Shown here: positions 17,144 to 27,400 of the stretch, piece by piece | How the letters are laid out: every line of letters starts with the position of its first letter | Numbering within the stretch: position 1 is the stretch's first letter | Program-made: the position numbers and the translations under genes | Assembly (NCBI GenBank): GCA_004011035.1 | Contig: CP025734.1 | Location: 704,001 to 768,000, forward strand | Direction of reading: 5' to 3' | Source of the DNA: Bdellovibrio sp. qaytius | Lineage (GTDB): Bacteria; Bdellovibrionota; Bdellovibrionia; Bdellovibrionales; Bdellovibrionaceae | DNA: 64,000 nucleotides | Notes under the pieces: model-generated | What the model was told of the DNA's origin: nothing | Database searches by the model: none | What the model saw: only the letters and a program-made list of their open reading frames with translations

Positions 17144-18953
17144 ACTCTTCTAACTTAACAGCAACAGTGTCTAAGGCCTTCATCCAAAACTTTTTATCAG
17201 TGATGTCTTCACCTAAATGTTTTTGGACAAGGTCTTCGGCTGTCATCATGCCAGTGTCACGTAAGATCGCCGTGTATTTAGCACTGAAATCTTTGCCCCA
17301 TTCATCTTTGCGAGCGTAAAGACTTAAGCTGAATAAATAACCGAACGTGTACGGGAAGTTATAGAAGCTTAATCCAGACATTGAAAAGTGCAGTTTCGTC
17401 GCCCAGAACATCGGATCTGGCTGTGATAATGAATCGCCGTACCATTTTGTGTATGCGTCGTTCATTAAACCAGTTAATTCATCGGGATTAACGTATCCAG
17501 CTTTACGTTTTTCATAGAAATTCTTTTCGTATTCAAAACGTGTCGGGATATTTAATAATAATGAAACCGCACCTTCAGCGATTGACCAGTAAACATCTAA
17601 AACTTCATCTTTTGATTTTGCTGTAGAGATTTGGTAATCGAATAAAGTTTGTTCAGCAAAGATACTTGCCGTTTCTGCTAACGACATTGTGTACATCGTG
17701 CTGATCTTGGTCATATCGCGCATTACCCAGTTGTGATAAGCGTGGCCAAGTTCATGAGCAAGTGTCGAAGTGTTTTGTGAAGAACCAGAAAATGTCATAA
17801 ATACACGTGGGCTGCGGCTTTTAGAAAAACCACCACAGTAAGCGCCGTTACGTTTATTCGGACGAATGCTCATGTCGATCCAGTTTTTATCTAACATCAT
17901 TTGCGCAAATTCACCAAAGGTTGGATCCATGTGCGTGAATGCGTCTTTCACTTGTTTAAATGATTCTTTAAAAGTTAAACCTGTTTCAGATTTAATCGGA
18001 GCAGGCGCTACTAAATCCCACGGGTCTAATTGTTTTTTACCGTAGTACTTAGCCATTGTTTTTGCAGCAGCTTGAATTTTCGGACGGTAGTCGCTACATG
18101 CATCGATCATCGCTTGTAAAGTTTCAGCTTTGATACGGTTACTGTGTAATGGTTCGTCTAAAAAATCTAATTTTTTAGTTGGCGTTGAACGTAAGTTATT
18201 TACGTCGTGTCTCCAGCCAGCTAAAGCATTTACGATTGCTGCTGCTGTTTGTTGATGTTCTTTCCAAGTATTTTGAATGCCTTCCCAACTTGCTTTACGT
18301 AAAGCTTCGTCGCTGCCTTGCGTGTTACCGAAAGCTACGGCAATACTTGTTGGTTCTGGGTATGACGGGTGATTGATTTTCACTCGGGCGCTGCTTGAAA
18401 TAGAACTATAAAGATTACCCCAAGAAGTATGGCCATCTTTTCTAAGCGTCGACATGATCTCTTCTTCTTTTTCAGAAAGAAGGTGATCTTTTTTCATTCT
18501 TGAACGTGAATAATGAAATGAATAATCTTTAATTTTTTCAGCTTTAAAAAATTGAGCAAAGTTTTCATCACTTGTTTTTGATAAAAACAAATTCAGCGGA
18601 GTCATCGCGATTTCAAATTGTGAAAACATATCTTTATAAAGATATGAATACATTTTTTCGGCTTCAACATTTTTTGAATCTAATGAAAATTCAAAAGATG
18701 CATAAGAAGATAAGTTGTAAAGTAACAACATCGCTTCAGAAGAAATAAACAGTGTTTCTTGCATGCCCTCTAAAGCGTGTGGTGGAAGCGGCTCTTGCGG
18801 ATTTGTTAATTGTGGAGCAAAGTTTTTCATGTTTGCAGTGATCTTAGTGATCGCCGCTTTAACTGCATCAATATCTGCAGTCCATTCTTTTGAGGTAAAA
18901 GATGGATACTCAGTTGTGTTATCCCATCTTGGTAAAATTTCATTCGTAGTCAT
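17130..18953 (-). CDS. pepF: M3 family oligoendopeptidase F
   Basis: 607 residues, the usual PepF length. The zinc motif is HELGH with His400, Glu401 and His404, followed by the third ligand Glu in the SLAETASIFAEQ helix, all characteristic of M3B peptidases. No signal peptide, so it is a cytosolic enzyme hydrolysing short peptides. It begins 51 bp after pyrE on the same strand, with AAGGAA before its ATG, and is probably cotranscribed to some extent, although the 26-bp repeat between them may attenuate. Confidence 0.94.
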   Translation of the reverse strand: MTTNEILPRWDNTTEYPSFTSKEWTADIDAVKAAITKITANMKNFAPQLTNPQEPLPPHALEGMQETLFISSEAMLLLYNLSSYASFEFSLDSKNVEAEKMYSYLYKDMFSQFEIAMTPLNLFLSKTSDENFAQFFKAEKIKDYSFHYSRSRMKKDHLLSEKEEEIMSTLRKDGHTSWGNLYSSISSSARVKINHPSYPEPTSIAVAFGNTQGSDEALRKASWEGIQNTWKEHQQTAAAIVNALAGWRHDVNNLRSTPTKKLDFLDEPLHSNRIKAETLQAMIDACSDYRPKIQAAAKTMAKYYGKKQLDPWDLVAPAPIKSETGLTFKESFKQVKDAFTHMDPTFGEFAQMMLDKNWIDMSIRPNKRNGAYCGGFSKSRSPRVFMTFSGSSQNTSTLAHELGHAYHNWVMRDMTKISTMYTMSLAETASIFAEQTLFDYQISTAKSKDEVLDVYWSIAEGAVSLLLNIPTRFEYEKNFYEKRKAGYVNPDELTGLMNDAYTKWYGDSLSQPDPMFWATKLHFSMSGLSFYNFPYTFGYLFSLSLYARKDEWGKDFSAKYTAILRDTGMMTAEDLVQKHLGEDITDKKFWMKALDTVAVKLEEFNKL

Positions 18954-18980
18954 AAATATTCCTTAGTTAATTGTTGCGTT

Positions 18981-19006
18981 GCTCCCGAAAAAGGGACGGC
19001 CTACCT
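18981..19006 (-). repeat. 26-bp 3'-end repeat, copy 2 (after pyrE)
   Basis: Read on the minus strand it starts at the last bases of the pyrE stop codon and matches the post-prc sequence at 7128-7153 in 24 of 26 positions. The hairpin stem is weaker here than after prc, since one mismatch falls in the 3' arm. Confidence 0.5.
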
Positions 19007-19526
19007 ATTTCGGAAAATCCTTTCTTACAAATAAGCTTTTTACTCGTAGATCAATTGCATTTAATTTTGCGACAGCTTCATCGCCGCCGCGGTTGATGAC
19101 ACATAAAACTGTGTTGATGTTTGCTTTTACCGAACGAAGATCTGCGGTGCTTAGAATAACTTGCCCACCTGATGTAATAACGTCTTCGATAATGCAAACT
19201 TTTTTGCCGGCGATGTCTGCGCCTTCGGCGAATAAACATGTTCCGTAGTCTTTAGCTTTTTTTCTAACGAAACTGACTGGAATGCCTGTCTCTAATGATA
19301 TGGCTGTCGCAACTGGAATGCCGCCCATCTCAAGTCCGGCTAAAACTTCTGTGTCTTTTGGAACGAGTTGTGCCATTTGTTTTGCGATTTCGCGCAATAA
19401 TTCGGGTTGAGATTCGAAACGATATTTATCGAAATACTCGTGAGAGATTTGTCCTGAACGTAATTTAAATTCACCGGTTAAATGGGCCACGTCGAAGAGT
19501 TTTTTCGCAAGTTCTGAATGAGTCAT
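19005..19526 (-). CDS. pyrE: orotate phosphoribosyltransferase
   Basis: 173 residues. It makes orotidine 5'-phosphate from orotate and PRPP in pyrimidine synthesis. The PRPP-binding motif is VCIIEDVITSGGQV near residue 110, the substrate loop is VRKKAKDYGT, and GLEMGGIPVA fits the 5'-phosphate region. The frame is open six codons upstream from a GTG, but AAAGGA is correctly spaced only for the ATG at 19526 (MTHSELAKKL), which I take as the start. Confidence 0.93.
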   Translation of the reverse strand: MTHSELAKKLFDVAHLTGEFKLRSGQISHEYFDKYRFESQPELLREIAKQMAQLVPKDTEVLAGLEMGGIPVATAISLETGIPVSFVRKKAKDYGTCLFAEGADIAGKKVCIIEDVITSGGQVILSTADLRSVKANINTVLCVINRGGDEAVAKLNAIDLRVKSLFVRKDFPK

Positions 19527-19651
19527 GCAGTTTCCTTTAGGCACTAAATAGTTTGGCTTAGATTATGCTTTCTAATCAGAAGTTGGAAGTCATGGTGCTA
19601 TGTATGAAAAAGCAATTTAGCTTATGGATTAAACATGTAGGGGAGCAGTTG

Positions 19652-19828
19652 ATGAGTCGGGGCAAGGCCTCAGACTTTCAAACCCTACGTCTTTTCGCTA
19701 TCTTAGCAGGCCTGACGTTTATTTTTGTAGTGATGCTTACTATCGTGCAGTTTTCTCCAACTGCGCCAAATCACACAGATAATAAGGCAAAGCCCGAGTT
19801 ATCTGCTGAAGCCAAACTGTCACCTTAA
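19652..19828 (+). CDS. small single-span membrane protein, function unknown
   Basis: 58 residues from the ATG at 19652, which has GGGGAG eight bases upstream. The frame is open back to 19565 with in-frame ATGs, including one at 19604, so a longer form of 75-87 residues is possible. One strong membrane segment (LRLFAILAGLTFIFVVMLTIV) is followed by a Lys/Glu-rich tail. It ends 13 bp before the convergent CNNM gene. No family recognised. Confidence 0.5.
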   Translation: MSRGKASDFQTLRLFAILAGLTFIFVVMLTIVQFSPTAPNHTDNKAKPELSAEAKLSP

Positions 19829-19841
19829 ATTAAACTACAAA

Positions 19842-20879
19842 TTATTTGCGATTTTGTTTTTTGCGTTGTTGCCACTGTTCCATGGCGTACTTGCGCATAT
19901 CTTCGATGTTGTCGAACTCATCCATAATTTCAACGCCCAGTAGGGTTTCTACGGCGTCTTCTAATGTTACTAAGCCCGTTGTTACGCCGTATTCGTCGTT
20001 CACAATGGCTAAGTGAGACTTTTCTTTGATGAAAAAATCTAACACTTGCGAAACTGTCATGCGTTCAGCCACGTTTGAAATTGGCATTAATAATTCAGAG
20101 ATTTTTTTGTGATGTAAATCGGCTGAGAGAGCTTCTAAAATTTTATAACGATGTGTGATTCCGATAATATGATCTAATGAATCTTGATAAACCGGGATAC
20201 GTGAAAAACGAATTGGTTTAAATTTTTTCGAAACTTCGTGAACAGTCATTTCTCCGTCAAGCGCCATGAAAACTGATCTTGGCGTCATGATATCAGATAC
20301 AAAAACGTTATCTAACTTCATTAAGTTTTTAATGATCGTTGATTCTTTAGCTTTTAAAGTGCCTTCTTCGACGCCGATTTCAGCATTCTTAATCATCTCG
20401 TCGCGAGTGATATCTGGTTCTTCAGTGCTTGAAGCTAAAATGTGAGAAATTAAGTCTGACATTTTCACAAACGGGTAAACTGAAATTGTCATGATCTGAA
20501 CGCAGTACGCACAGAAAAATGAAAATGATTTAGGATTATTTTTGCCGATCGTTTTAGGAACGATCTCAGAAAAAACTAAAATCATAAACGTTAAGAACAC
20601 AGAAAATAAAGTCACATAACTATCGCCGAATTCATTGTGAACAGCCCAAGCAATCCAAGCAGAACCTAAAGTGTGTGAGATTGTATTTAAAGTTAAGATC
20701 GCCGAAATCGAACGATCCATGTTATCCATCACATGTTTTAAAACTTTTCCTGATTTAGGGCGCTGATCAACAGCCACTTCAACGAAAGCTGGTGATAGCG
20801 AAAGCAAAACGGCTTCACAAAGCGAGCAGATAAAAGAGACTGCGAGAATCAAAACAAATGCGAGTAGAATAAAAACCAT
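19842..20879 (-). CDS. CNNM/DUF21 membrane protein with CBS pair (CorC/HlyC-type)
   Basis: 345 residues. The N-terminal DUF21/CNNM transmembrane domain spans about residues 1-150, with hydrophobic segments near 3-25, 60-80, 85-110 and 120-145 and the conserved SEIVPKTIGK motif. A CBS pair follows (VSDIMTPRSVFM near 197 and ISELLMPISN near 260, plus NDEYGVTTGLVTLEDAVETLLG). The C-terminal CorC_HlyC domain of longer relatives is absent, and the protein ends in a basic tail. Relatives are implicated in divalent-cation (Mg/Co) transport; the CBS pair binds adenine nucleotides. Confidence 0.88.
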   Translation of the reverse strand: MVFILLAFVLILAVSFICSLCEAVLLSLSPAFVEVAVDQRPKSGKVLKHVMDNMDRSISAILTLNTISHTLGSAWIAWAVHNEFGDSYVTLFSVFLTFMILVFSEIVPKTIGKNNPKSFSFFCAYCVQIMTISVYPFVKMSDLISHILASSTEEPDITRDEMIKNAEIGVEEGTLKAKESTIIKNLMKLDNVFVSDIMTPRSVFMALDGEMTVHEVSKKFKPIRFSRIPVYQDSLDHIIGITHRYKILEALSADLHHKKISELLMPISNVAERMTVSQVLDFFIKEKSHLAIVNDEYGVTTGLVTLEDAVETLLGVEIMDEFDNIEDMRKYAMEQWQQRKKQNRK

Positions 20880-20983
20880 AAGAGTCGATATCTTATCATT
20901 GATTCAGAGGCAAAAGCTAAGAGCAACTCGACTTTTGGCGAGGAAATATGGGCCAGTTTGCTTAATATGAAAGCAGAAATAGC

Positions 20984-21194
20984 ATGATGATCTGACTTGG
21001 TTTTTTGTTTGTTGGTTTAGGTCTTTTATCTGCATTAAAAATTGGTGGCAATATTGTGACAGAGCTAAAATCAAAACATTTTTTTAATTACTTAAATAAA
21101 ATTTATTGAGTCATTTGAAATCCTTTCTGGTCGCGAAATAGATGCTGCTTTTCAGAGCGAATTCAAACGAAAGACTAGCCTGACTTATAACTAG
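20984..21194 (+). pseudogene. possible remnant of a small membrane-anchored protein
   Basis: ATG-ATG-ATC is followed by an in-frame TGA (20993-20995). Then a protein-like stretch continues: a hydrophobic LGFLFVGLGLLSALKIGG segment and TELKSKHFFNYLNK, ending at TGA 21107-21109. The next frame continues from there as FIESFEILSGREIDAAF to TAG at 21192-21194. One stop and one frameshift would join these into a roughly 65-residue single-span protein. No homolog is recalled; random open frames in AT-rich DNA are the alternative. Confidence 0.25.
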
Positions 21195-21356
21195 ATTTAT
21201 CGTGCTTAAAATTATTTTTCGAGTGTCAAAACGATACTTTTGTAACTGAAATTTCACAGCTCACTACATGAAATCAAATTTAGTGTGTCTCATTTCGAAA
21301 CTACAGACCAAAGTGTAAAAATATTTCTCTGTTTAGGGGGTAATCTCACTCTGGTT

Positions 21357-21410
21357 CTATAGCTAACCTTCGGCTAGGTCGATATAGGAAAGGCGACCCT
21401 ATATATATAG
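21357..21410 (+). promoter_or_regulatory. 5' leader with mutually exclusive helices
   Basis: TATAG at 21383-21387 can pair upstream with CTATA (21357-21361, nested ACC/GGT) or downstream with CTATA at 21399-21403 (as ATATAGG/CCTATAT). GGTCG (21377-21381) can pair with CGACC (21394-21398) in a geometry compatible with an H-type pseudoknot. It matches no riboswitch consensus I know. Confidence 0.3.
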
Positions 21411-21450
21411 AATGTAATTGTGACTATGGAGTACGTAAAAAACCAATAAA

Positions 21451-24400
21451 GTGAATAACTTAACTCGCTTTTTCTTTTTCTTAATAATATTTTTTGTAGG
21501 GCTTTTCGGCTGTACACGAAATCCATTGGGTGAACAAATTTTTCAACCCGTGGTCAGCGCGAATTTTATTTTGTCACACTCATGTGTAGTTTCCTTAACA
21601 CAAGATGTTCCGTTTACTTGTAACATTGTTTCCAGCGATAACACGGCGCCGATTGTTTGGTCGTTAGCAAGCACAACAACTTGTGCGTGGGCTTCGATCA
21701 ATCCAACAACAGGAGTCGTTTCTGGAACTCCACTTGATGCACATGTTGGAACTTGTAATTTAGTTATCGGCGCAGCACAGCCTGCAGTTTCATCTCGCCC
21801 ACTCACAATCACATTAACTATCGCGAACGTTGCGCCAACTCTGACAATCACAAATGCGACGAGCATCAACGAAGATGCTGTTGCCACGCTGATCAAAACG
21901 GATGTGCAAGTTCAGGCTTCTGAAGAAGGTGATGGCGTTTATTCGTTCGATCACGCGACAACAACAGGGCCTCGTTGTATCGATCACGCGCAAGGGTTGG
22001 TCATCGATAGCGCAACGGGTGCGATTACTTTTAATCCAGCCGCAGATTATTTTGGCACCTGCCAAATTAAAGTTTTGTTCGATGATCAAACGGGAACTGC
22101 AAATGCAACAGTGTCATCTGAATTTTCAATTACCGTAAATTCAATTAACGATGCGCCCGTGTTAAGTGCAATTGCAAATCAATCTCTGTCTCAGAGTTCT
22201 TCGATTGCGGTGAATTTTACTTTTAGCGATGTCGATGACACCGTGGCTTGTTCGAGCGCTAATTTAAGTTTTGCAAGTTCTAATAATGGCTTGATCGATC
22301 CGGCAACGGCGATTTCATTTTCGGGAACAGTTCCGAATTGTACGGCGACTATCACTCCAACGGTTGCGCAAACTGGAGTGGCTAACTTAACTTTAACAGG
22401 CACCGATGGAACCTTAAACACGGTTCGCAATTTTTCTGTGACGGTGGTTCCGGTAAACAATACTCCAGTTATTTCTGCGATTGGTAATCAGACAACTTCA
22501 GAAGATACGCCGATTAATGTTCCGTTTACGATTTCTGATACAGATAATATTTTAACTTGTACTTCGGCCAATCTAACGGCGACTTCAGGTAACCTGGGCT
22601 TAATGCCTTTAGCCAACATTGTATTTTCTGGAGTTATGCCAAACTGTATAGCGACATTTACTCCGGTGGCTAATGCGAACGGAATTTCGAATATTCAAAT
22701 TACCGTTTTGGATAATGGCACTCCAAATTTACAAGCTTCGACAACTTTTTCTTTAACTGTGAGCCCGATCAATGATCCTCCGGTTATTTCTGCCATTGTA
22801 AATCAAACTACAAATGAAGACACACCGATTGGCGTAACGTTTACGATCACTGATGTTGATAATCCGATGAATTGTTCTTCGTCGATGTCAGCTTCGACAT
22901 CTGATCCATCGGTCATGCCTGTGGCGAATATGGTTTTTTCAGGCACGGCTCCAAATTGTACGGTGACGTTAACGCCAGTGGCGAATACGGCTGGTATCGC
23001 AAATATAGTTTTAACAGTTTCGGATGGCTTGTTAAGTTCAACGGCTCCGTTTTCGATCACTGTCAATGCGGTGAATGATGCGCCAACAATTTCAACGATC
23101 GCAAATCAAACTATTAACGAAGATTCAGCGACTGGTGTTTTAGCTTTTACAATTAACGATATCGATAGCGGATTAACTTGTTTAGGATCTGTAACAGCGT
23201 CTTCATCAAATACGGCAATTATTCCGAACGGCAGTATTGTGATTGGTGGATCGGCTCCGAATTGTACAGTGACGGTGACTCCGTTTGCTGATGCGACGGG
23301 CGGCCCAGTTAATATTACTTTAACGTTAACTGATTCTGGAAATCCATTGCCAGCAAAAGTGGCGTCGACAAGTTTTACGGTCACAGTGACTCCGATCAAT
23401 GATGCTCCGGCTATTTCTGCAATAGCAAATCAAACAACAAATGAAGACACTGCAACATCTGCGATTGCTTTTACAATCACTGATGTTGATAGCACTTTAG
23501 TTTGTAACACGGCCGTAGCTGCCGCTTCGTCTGATAACTCACGCATAACAAATGCAGGAATTGTTATCGGTGGAACCGCGCCGAATTGTACGGTGACGGT
23601 AACACCACTTGCGAATGCATCTGGTGGCCCTGTTGATATCACTTTAACTTTAACTGATAACGGAACTCCACTTCCGGCCTTAACAGCATTGACAACTTTT
23701 CAAGTAACGATCACGCCGGTGAATGATGCGCCGATGATATCGAGTATTACAAATCAAACTGTAAATGAAGATGCTTCTGTGGTTGTGAATTTTACGATCA
23801 ATGATGTGGATGATATTTTAAATTGTAGCGCGGCTTCGTTAACCGCGACTTCATCGGATACAACGCTTGTGCCAGTGGCAAGTATTGTGTTCGGTGGTAC
23901 GGCTCCGAATTGTACGGCGACAATTACACCTGCTGCAAATTTAAATGGCCCAAGTAATATTGGAATCACAGTTACCGATGGAACATTGTCAAATGTAAGT
24001 AACTTTACTTTAACTGTCAGCCCGGTGAATGATGCTCCAACAATTTCTACGGTGGCGAATCAAACCATCAATGAAGATACACCAACAGGTGCATTAGCAT
24101 TTACGATCGGTGATATCGATAGCACTTTAACATGTGCGGGTTCTGTTGTTGGAACTTCAGCTAACACGACAATTATTCCGAATACAAATATTGTGATCGC
24201 AGGAACAGCGCCAAACTGTACAGTGACTGTGACTCCGGGAGCTAATCAAAACGGTGGACCGGTTCAAGTGACATTAACGTTAACTGATGCGGGAACTCCG
24301 GCTCCGAATTTAACAGCAAGTTCAGTTTTTCAAGTGAGTATAAATGCAATTAACGACACGCCAGTTATTTCTGCGATTGCTGATCAGGCTTTAACTGAAA

Positions 24401-27400
24401 GTTCATCTGGTACTGTGACTTTCACAATCAATGATGTTGATTCGACTTTAAATTGTAGCACTTCAATGTTTGCCTCTTCATCAGATACGACTTTAATTCC
24501 GGTCGTTAATATCGTGTTCGGCGGTACGGCTCCGAATTGTACGGCGACGATTACTCCGGCTGCAGGATTAAGTGGAACATCAAATTTAGTTTTTATTGTT
24601 GATGATGGCACAACGCAAGCGACTGAGCCATTTGCTGTTGTGGTTTCGCCGGTGAATGATGCTCCAACAATCACACCAATTGCTGCGCAAAGTACGTCTG
24701 AAGATGTGGCTTTAGGTGTTAATTTTATCATTGGTGATGCCGACACAGCTATTGCATGTAGTGCTGCTAATTTATCAGCGACTTCATCAAACGGCACTTT
24801 ATTGCCAGTGGGAAGTATTGCGTTTTCTGGAGCGTATCCAAATTGTTTGGCGACTTTAACTCCAGGTGCAGATCTAAATGGAACAACGAATGTCGTCATC
24901 ACGGTGACAGATGGAACAACTCCTGTTGGAGCTAGTTTTACTTTAACGGTGACTCCTGTAAATGATGCTCCAACAATTACGCCAATTGCTGCGCAAAATA
25001 CTAATGAAGATACAGCGACGGCAGCTATTCCATTCACAATCGGTGATATTGATTCGACGATCACTTGTGCGGGAGCAGTTTCAGTCAGTTCTTCTGATTC
25101 AACAGTTATTGCCAGTGCGGGAGTTGTGATTGCAGGTACATATCCAAGTTGTACGGCGACGATTACTCCGGTCGCCAATAGCACTGGAATTGCGAATATC
25201 ACTTTAACTGTAACTGATGCGGGAACGCCGGCTCCGAATTTAACGGCTTCAACGACATTTGCTGTAACAGTGAATGCAGTGAATGATGCACCAACAATTT
25301 CACCAATTGCTAATTTAACAATGAGTGAAGATAGCGTTACAGCTGCATTGCCATTTACAATTGGTGATAGTGATAGCGCAGTGACGTGTGCTTCGGTTTC
25401 AGTAGCCTCAGCCGATACTTCGGTGATTCCTGTATCTGGAGTTGTTATCGGTGGAGCGTTTCCGAATTGTACAGTGACGGTGACTCCATTAGTGAATAAA
25501 TATGGTGGCCCAGTTAGTCTTACATTAACATTAACTGACTCAGGTAACCCTTTACCTGCGCAGACAGCCACTTCAGTTTTTGCAGTTACGGTGACGAATG
25601 TAAATGATGCGCCAGTTTTAGCGGCTATTGCAAATCAGTTTACGACAGAAGATACACCAGTGGTTGTGAACTTCACTCCAAGTGATATCGATAATATTTT
25701 AACTTGTAGTAGCTTAAACATGAGTGCTGCAAGCTCTGGTGCGACGTTAATTCCGGTCGCGAATATTGTGTTTGGCGGAACATTGCCAAATTGTACCGCG
25801 ACGATTACTCCAGCAGCTAATTTAGTTGGTACTTCGACAATTACATTAACAGTCAATGACAACGGCACACCTAATTTACAAGATGTACAATCTTTTGATG
25901 TGACTGTATCTGCGGTCAACGATGCGCCGGTGATTACAGCCATCGGTGCACAATCAGTTAATGAAGATAGTTTTGTAGCGGTTAACGTTTTAGTAAATGA
26001 TGTTGATTCGACGATCAACTGTTCGACGGATATTCAAACATCAAGTTCTTCTCCTGCAATCGTTGCCGCAGGTAATGTGGTGTTTAGTGGTACAGCGCCA
26101 AACTGTTTAGCGACGATTACGCCGATTGCAGATCAATATGGAACTGTGAATTTAACATTCACGGCCACTGACGGAGCCTTAACTGGTTCTCAGTCTTTTG
26201 TATTAACAGTTAATCCAGTGAATGATGCTCCAACAATTTCAGCAATTGCTTCACAGACATTGGCTGTTAATACAACAGGAGCTGCGATTCCATTTAACAT
26301 TGATGATATCGATTCAGCCGTTGCTTGTAGTGGTGCCAATTTATCGGCGACTTCTGCAGATCAAAGCATTGTAGCTAATAGCGGTATTGTTTTCGGTGGA
26401 GCGTATCCGAACTGTACTGTGACATTGACTCCAGTTGCGAGCGCGGTTGGTGGCCCGGTTCTTATTACGGTGACTCTGACTGATAGCGGAACTCCGCTTC
26501 CGGCCTTAACAGCGACATCTTCTTTTAATGTGACAGTAAATACACCGACGGCTCCTCCGACGATTTCGGTCATTGGTGCACAATCAGTTAACGAAGATAA
26601 TACAATCACGGTGAATTTCACGATCAGTGATCCAGATACGACTCTTGATTGTAATACTTCAGTCACTACGGCGACGACATCAGCGACTTTAGTTTCGATT
26701 GGCAGTGTTGTGTTTAGCGGAACTGCTACAAATTGTTCGGCTTTAATTACTCCGATTGCTAATCGCAATGGTTTAGTTGATTTAACATTTACTGTAACAG
26801 ATGGCGCAACGACAGCTGCGGATACATTTACTTTAACAGTAAATCCAATAAATGATGCGCCAGTGATTTCTGCGATTGGTGCACAAAGCACAAATGAAGA
26901 CGTGGCTGGCACGATCAACTTTACGATCACCGATATTGATTCAACTTTAAATTGTGCGACATCAATTGTTGCGACAAGTTCAAATGCGGGATTAATTCCT
27001 GTATCAGGTGTTGTGTTCGCTGGCACTGCGCCAAACTGTACGGCGACAGTGACTCCTGTTGCAGATCAAAACGGAACTTCGAACTTAACATTTACAGTAT
27101 CTGATGGTTCGTTAACTGATGTTGGTGCCTTCACGATGACAGTGAATGCAGTGAATGATGCGCCGGTGATTTCGGTGATCGCAAATCAAAATACAAATGA
27201 AGATACAGCGTTGCCCGTGACATTTACGATCACTGATATTGATTCGGTATTAAACTGTACAACTTCAGTGAGTGCTACAAGCACGAATACGGCGTTAATT
27301 CCGGTTTCGGGTGTTGTATTTACGGGTGGAGCTTCAGCTTGTACAGCAACTGTGACTCCGTTGCCTAATGCAAATGGAAATTCGAATTTAACATTTACAG

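Larger units (their letters stand above)
20880..21450. other. 571-bp intergenic region upstream of the giant gene
   Basis: No intact gene longer than about 35 codons. It holds a possible gene remnant (20984-21194), a weak promoter candidate for the giant gene (TTTAGG 21332-21337, 17-bp spacer, TTCTAT 21355-21360) and a leader of about 90 bases with alternative pairings (21357-21410). It is the longest gene-free stretch in the window. Confidence 0.6.

Noticed and set aside
21357-21410. Known c-di-GMP (GEMM) or preQ1 riboswitch in the giant gene's leader
   Set aside because: The conserved core sequences of these classes are absent; only generic pairings are seen.
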